The translations under genes and the position numbers were made by a program. From Actinomadura madurae (lineage in GTDB: Bacteria > Actinomycetota > Actinomycetes > Streptosporangiales > Streptosporangiaceae), in NCBI RefSeq assembly GCF_900115095.1, contig NZ_FOVH01000016.1:124001-188000 (forward strand): a DNA stretch of 64,000 bases, read 5' to 3'. Below are positions 60,188 through 64,000 of this stretch, one piece after another. How positions within the stretch are numbered: position 1 is the first letter of the stretch; every line of letters starts with the position of its first letter. The notes beneath the pieces were generated by a model that was given only the letters and a program-made list of their open reading frames with translations, was not told the DNA's origin and searched no databases.

Positions 60188-61654
60188 TCACACGAGGCCG
60201 TCCTCTCCGAGCGACGTCATGCCGGTCACCGGCCCGTCACGGCGGATCAGCGCCTTCTTGCGGAAGAAGCGAAGCAGCGCGTTGGGCCCCATCCGCGAGC
60301 CACCGAGTCCGGACCGGTTGAAGGAGGTCTTCTCGACGTCGCCCATGATCGTGATCGTCAGCGAGGTGTCCTGGAGGCTGATGGCGCCCGCGTCGACGCG
60401 GCGCGCGATCCGTTCGGCCTCGTCGGCGTCCCCGGCGATGACCGCCGCGGACAGGCCGTAGTCGGAGTCGTTGGCCAGCGCGACGGCCTCGTCTTCGGTG
60501 TCGTAGGGCATCACCGGGATGACCGGCCCGAACGTCTCCTCGGTCATCAGGGACATCGAGTGGTCGACGCCGACCACGACCGTGGGCTCCATGTACCGTC
60601 CACCGTCGAGGTCGGTGCTGGTGCCGCCGGTGAGGATCCGAGCGCCCTTGCCCACGGCGTCGCCGAGGTGACGGTCCACGACCACGGCCTGACGCTGGTC
60701 GATGAACGGCCCCAGGTGCCCGTGCCTGATGTCGGGGTGGTTGACCTTCAAAGCCCGCGCCTTCGCCACGAGCAGGTCGACGAACTCTTCGATGACCGGG
60801 CGCTGCACATACACGCGCTCGGTGGCGAAGCAGATCTGGCCGGTGTTGTGCACGGCGCCCTTCAGGACCGCCTCGGTCGCCCGCTCCAGGTCGGCGGTCC
60901 GCGTCACGATCGCGGCGTCCTTGCCCCCGAGCTCCAGGAAGACGGGGACGAATCGCTCCGCACAGGCCACGGCGACCTTGCGGCCGGTGGCGACGCTTCC
61001 GGTGAAGCACAGCACATCGACCACGTCGATGAGTGCCCGGCCCGTGCCTCCGTCGCCGTAGAGGTAGGTGACGACGTCCTCCAACTCGGGGACCCGGGCC
61101 AATGTCGAGCGGACCGGCTCGATGAAGCGAGGAGTGATCTCGCTGGGCTTGACGATCGCGGCGGATCCGGCCAGCAGCGCGGGCACCAGGTCCAGGGTGG
61201 AGAGCAGGAACGGGTGGTTCCACGGGCTGATGACTCCCACGAGCGGATACGGCACCAGTTGCGTCCGGAAGCTGACGCCCGGGTCGACGGTCGAGACGCC
61301 TTCGAGCGCAGCGGCCTCGACCACCCGGGGCGCTCGGCCGCACCATGCGCGGATCGACCCCGCCACGATGTGCGGCACCTCGTGCGCCATGCGGCGGCGC
61401 CCGGTGTCGCGCATCTCGGCCTCGGCGATCGTCGCCGCCGAAGCCTCGATGGCGTCCGCCCAGGCGAGCAAGGCCGTCCGCCGGCCGTCGAGGCCCAGCG
61501 CCTCCCACCGCTTCTGAGCCGAGCGGGCCTGGCGCGCTGCCCGGGCCACGTCATCCGTGCTCGCGGCGTCGTACGTGGCGTCGCCGGCTCCGGTTCGCGG
61601 GTCGATCGCGCGTAGCGGGGCTCCGGACTCCACGGCGAATGTGGTTTCGGTCAT
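60188..61654 (-). CDS. Aldehyde dehydrogenase family protein
   Basis: 488 residues from ATG 61654. Motifs: VGVISPWNHPFLLSTLDLVPALLAG near residue 140, LELGGKDAAIV with the general-base Glu near 250, and NTGQICFATERVYVQ with the catalytic Cys near 284. The C terminus is unusual: DTSLTITIMGDVEKTSFNRSGLGGSRMGPNALLRFFRKK instead of the usual GGxKxSG...G ending. It resembles succinate-semialdehyde- or coniferyl-aldehyde-type dehydrogenases in aromatic degradation. It is convergent with the LysR gene and about 200 bases downstream of the amidohydrolase gene on the same strand. Confidence 0.9.
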   Translation of the reverse strand: MTETTFAVESGAPLRAIDPRTGAGDATYDAASTDDVARAARQARSAQKRWEALGLDGRRTALLAWADAIEASAATIAEAEMRDTGRRRMAHEVPHIVAGSIRAWCGRAPRVVEAAALEGVSTVDPGVSFRTQLVPYPLVGVISPWNHPFLLSTLDLVPALLAGSAAIVKPSEITPRFIEPVRSTLARVPELEDVVTYLYGDGGTGRALIDVVDVLCFTGSVATGRKVAVACAERFVPVFLELGGKDAAIVTRTADLERATEAVLKGAVHNTGQICFATERVYVQRPVIEEFVDLLVAKARALKVNHPDIRHGHLGPFIDQRQAVVVDRHLGDAVGKGARILTGGTSTDLDGGRYMEPTVVVGVDHSMSLMTEETFGPVIPVMPYDTEDEAVALANDSDYGLSAAVIAGDADEAERIARRVDAGAISLQDTSLTITIMGDVEKTSFNRSGLGGSRMGPNALLRFFRKKALIRRDGPVTGMTSLGEDGLV

Positions 61655-61856
61655 AGTTGCGACGGTAAACGAGCGGACCGCTATGCACCATGCGCTTTTG
61701 TTCGACCGTCCCATAGCCTTTTCTGAATGCGCCCGCGGCCGTATCGCCTCGGTCGGGCAGCGCGGCGCGGCGCGGCGGATCCGATCCGCCGCGCCGCCCA
61801 GAACCGTGCCTCCGTCCGAACGTTGGTCGAGTGGCAGTGCCCTAAATGGGCGGGCA

Positions 61857-62723
61857 TCAGGATTCATCCCCGGGAGCGTCGAATGCTCGCAGTGCCTGGC
61901 CTGCGGCGGGGAAGACCCGGCAGAACGTGCGCCAGAAGACGTTCTCGAGGTGCTCGGTGTCCAGGTCGGAGTTGAGCAGCTCCTCCATCACGGCGGGCAC
62001 GTTGTAGCTGACCGGGTCGGCGTAGGAGTCCGTGCCGAACATCAGCCGCTCGGAGCCGAACCGGGCGACGAAGGCGTCCAGCGGGCGCAGCAGCGGGAAG
62101 CAGACCGCGGTGTCGAACAGGATGTTGTCGAAGCGGTCCGCCAGATCCATGACGTACTGGATCTGCGTCGAGCCGGAGAACCCGTCCAGCGCGACGATCG
62201 TCGCCTCGGGATGGGTTCGGGCGAGGTCCGCGAACATCCACGGCGCCTCCAGGTTGGATTCGGCGAACATGTGGACGTAGCAGGGGAGGCCGCGGGCGGT
62301 GGCCTCGTCGACCAGGGCGTGCATCCGCCGGTCCGAGACGGCCACGCCCTGGTAGCGGGTGTGCCAGACGACTCCGTCGAGGCGCAGATCGCCGACCATC
62401 CGGTCGAGCTCCTCGCGGCAGAGCGCGAGGCCGTGCAGCGGCTCCACCGTGCCGAGCGCGGCGAGGAAGCGCGGCGAGCGGTCCCTGTAGGCCGCGATCG
62501 CGTCGTTGACCTCCCGGGTGTTGACGATCCCGTGCGGACGCTCGTACTGCAGGCCCGGCATCACCGCGCACGCCGTCATCCCGAAGCGGTCGAGCATGGC
62601 GTGATGGGTGTCGACGAGGTCGCGCGGCTCCCGGTCCGGCGCCCGTTCCTCGGCCGCGCCGATCGAGAGGGTGCCGACATGGTGGTGGGTGTCGACGACA
62701 TGCCGGACAGTACGCCTCGTCAT
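61857..62723 (-). CDS. Amidohydrolase family protein (ACMSD-like)
   Basis: 288 residues from ATG 62723, which overlaps the transporter stop as TGATG. The metal site is visible: VVDTHHHVG near residue 10, CYVHMFAES near 147, and the late Asp in LMFGTDSYADPVSYNVP near 235. This is the amidohydrolase-2 (PF04909) pattern, shared by 2-amino-3-carboxymuconate-semialdehyde decarboxylase-type and salicylate/resorcylate decarboxylases as well as lactone hydrolases. With the aromatic monooxygenase, aldehyde dehydrogenase and transporter around it, it probably acts on an aromatic or ring-cleavage product (inference). Confidence 0.88.
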   Translation of the reverse strand: MTRRTVRHVVDTHHHVGTLSIGAAEERAPDREPRDLVDTHHAMLDRFGMTACAVMPGLQYERPHGIVNTREVNDAIAAYRDRSPRFLAALGTVEPLHGLALCREELDRMVGDLRLDGVVWHTRYQGVAVSDRRMHALVDEATARGLPCYVHMFAESNLEAPWMFADLARTHPEATIVALDGFSGSTQIQYVMDLADRFDNILFDTAVCFPLLRPLDAFVARFGSERLMFGTDSYADPVSYNVPAVMEELLNSDLDTEHLENVFWRTFCRVFPAAGQALRAFDAPGDES

Positions 62724-64000
62724 CACAGCTCCTTGCGGCTCGCCGAGTTCGCCTGCCTGCGCAACACCACGATGGACACGAGACTGATCCCCCCGAGGAC
62801 GGTCATGTAGGCGGCGACGGACCAGCTCACCTTCGTCCAGTCGAGCAGCGCGGTAGTGACCAGCGGCGCGATCCCCCCGCCGAAGACCGATCCGATCTGG
62901 TACCCGAGTGACGCTCCCGAGAAGCGGACGTCCGTGCTGAACAGCTCGGAGTAGAGCGCCACCTGGGGACCGAACATCATCGAGTGGACGGTGAAGCAGA
63001 CGAACAGCGCGGCGAAGACCAGCCACAGGTCGCCGGTGTCGATCATCGCGAACATCGGCCAGCCCCAGAGCACGACGCCCACGGCTCCGAGGATGAACAG
63101 CTTCGGCCGCCCCACGCGATCGGACAGGTGCGCGAAGTACGGCAGGAAGAACAGCGGCGCGACGCAACCGGCCAGGATCACCCCGAGCAGCGGGCCCTTG
63201 GCCAGGTGCAGGGTCCGGACGCCGTAGTCGAGGATCCCGGCCACCACGATGAAGGCGACGGCGTTCGGCAGGACGAACGCGCCGCCCGCGAACAGGATCG
63301 TCCGCCAGTGCTCGCGCAGCACCTTCACCAGCGGAGGCTGCTCGGCGGCGGCCGTCTCCGGGCGGGTTGCCTGCAGCTCCTTGAACTTGGGCGTGTCCTC
63401 CACCGCGCGGTGGATGTAGAGCCCGATGCCGATCATGACCAGACCGGACAGGAACGGAATCCGCCAGCCCCACGCCATCATCTGCTCGTCCGAGAAGAGG
63501 AACGCGAGCACGAGGAACGCGCTGATCCCGCCCATCAGTCCCAGCTGTGAGCCGACCTGCACGAAGCTCCCGAAGAAGCCGCGCCGGCCGGCCGGCGCGC
63601 TCTCGGTGAGGAGCAGCGACGCGCCGCCCCACTGCCCGCCGAGCGCGAAGCCCTGCAGCAGGCGCAGCAGCGTGAGCGCCACCGCGGCGGCCCAGCCGAT
63701 CGTCGCCGCCGTGGGCAGCAGGCCCATGAGGAAGGTGGCTCCGCCCATCACCACCGTCGAGGCGACGAGCATCGGCTTGCGGCCGTACCGGTCGCCGAAG
63801 TGGCCCGCGACCGCGCCGCCGACCGGGCGGGCGACGAATCCGACGGCGAAGGTCGAGAACGAGGCCAGCGTGGAGGCGGTGTCGCCGAGCCCGGAGAAGA
63901 ACAGCGGGCCGAGGAAGATGGCGGACGCGGTGGCGTAGACGAAGAAGTCGAAGTACTCGACGGCCTGCGCCAGTACGGCGACGGTGACCAGCCGGCGCAA
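62723..64000 (-). CDS. MFS transporter, metabolite:H+ symporter (MHS) family, start outside the window
   Basis: 425 visible residues; the frame is open at the window edge, so a short N-terminal piece is missing. The MHS signature is present: AQAVEYFDFFVYATASAIFLGPLFF in the first helix, FGDRYGRKPMLVAST with the RxGRR-like loop near residue 70, and GFALGGQWGGASLLLTESAPAGRRG near 118. About twelve hydrophobic segments are seen. These symporters take up shikimate, dicarboxylates, aromatic acids or betaines. It is translationally coupled to the amidohydrolase gene and probably imports the island's substrate. Confidence 0.9.
   Translation of the reverse strand: MRRLVTVAVLAQAVEYFDFFVYATASAIFLGPLFFSGLGDTASTLASFSTFAVGFVARPVGGAVAGHFGDRYGRKPMLVASTVVMGGATFLMGLLPTAATIGWAAAVALTLLRLLQGFALGGQWGGASLLLTESAPAGRRGFFGSFVQVGSQLGLMGGISAFLVLAFLFSDEQMMAWGWRIPFLSGLVMIGIGLYIHRAVEDTPKFKELQATRPETAAAEQPPLVKVLREHWRTILFAGGAFVLPNAVAFIVVAGILDYGVRTLHLAKGPLLGVILAGCVAPLFFLPYFAHLSDRVGRPKLFILGAVGVVLWGWPMFAMIDTGDLWLVFAALFVCFTVHSMMFGPQVALYSELFSTDVRFSGASLGYQIGSVFGGGIAPLVTTALLDWTKVSWSVAAYMTVLGGISLVSIVVLRRQANSASRKEL

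Noticed and set aside
1..64000. tRNA/rRNA genes, CRISPR arrays and insertion sequences
   Set aside because: I looked for repeated spacers, transposase motifs with terminal repeats and tRNA-like arms and found none; a dedicated search was not possible.

Overview
The window is very GC-rich, with tightly packed genes, many GTG starts and many 4-base ATGA/GTGA stop-start overlaps. It carries F420/PPOX-type and Acg-type flavoproteins and a large NRPS/PKS locus. This fits a filamentous actinomycete; a Streptosporangiales/Actinomadura-like genus is a guess. I see no rRNA, tRNA, CRISPR array or intact insertion sequence.

Layout. (1) 1-4657 (+): end of a 5-oxoprolinase-type PxpB, then PxpC, two acyl-CoA dehydrogenases and a PPOX/SnoaL-like fusion; a convergent LLM flavoprotein follows. 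(2) 5806-13340: a translationally coupled minus-strand operon (Fe-S protein, FAD oxidase, 89-aa protein, APC permease, aminoaldehyde-type dehydrogenase), diverging from a FadR/GntR regulator and a Cache-domain protein across a palindromic promoter; this looks like an amine or amino-acid catabolic unit. (3) 13.7-21 kb: a hypoxia/dormancy-like island with two Acg-type nitroreductases, a nitronate monooxygenase, a radical SAM/SPASM enzyme, a PAS histidine kinase and a decayed Rv1733c-like membrane protein, with several DosR(DevR)-box-like sequences. (4) 21-31.1 kb: a minus-strand series of hydrolase, DUF3500, gamma-glutamyltransferase, DUF1275, MFS exporter and FAD monooxygenase, then a TetR regulator behind an aminotransferase and an RraA-like aldolase. 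(5) 31.2-56.1 kb: the most interesting region, a thiazoline-forming NRPS/PKS cluster. Both outward ends carry a Fur/Zur-family operator sharing an identical 14-mer. (6) 56.2-64 kb: a membrane protein, a CocE/NonD hydrolase relic, an aromatic-hydroxylase-type FAD monooxygenase divergent from a LysR regulator, an aldehyde dehydrogenase, an amidohydrolase and an MHS-type transporter: a second catabolic island.

How the metallophore cluster could work (inference). The domains resemble yersiniabactin HMWP2/HMWP1 taken apart: carrier-Cy-A(Cys)-PCP; PCP-Cy-PCP; KS-AT-KR-PCP-Cy-TE. A saccharopine-dehydrogenase-fold reductase could reduce a thiazoline, and a stand-alone tandem methyltransferase could replace the in-line MT domains. 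A type II thioesterase and a CPFC thiol oxidoreductase of GliT/HlmI type add editing and redox functions. A peptide/nickel-type ABC importer, with one permease fused to both ATPases, sits in the same operon as the synthetases, as in opine metallophore systems. The operators suggest zinc (Zur) control, so a zincophore is the leading hypothesis. No starter-acid synthesis or loading gene is present in the window, and the first two plus-strand genes of the cluster are broken.
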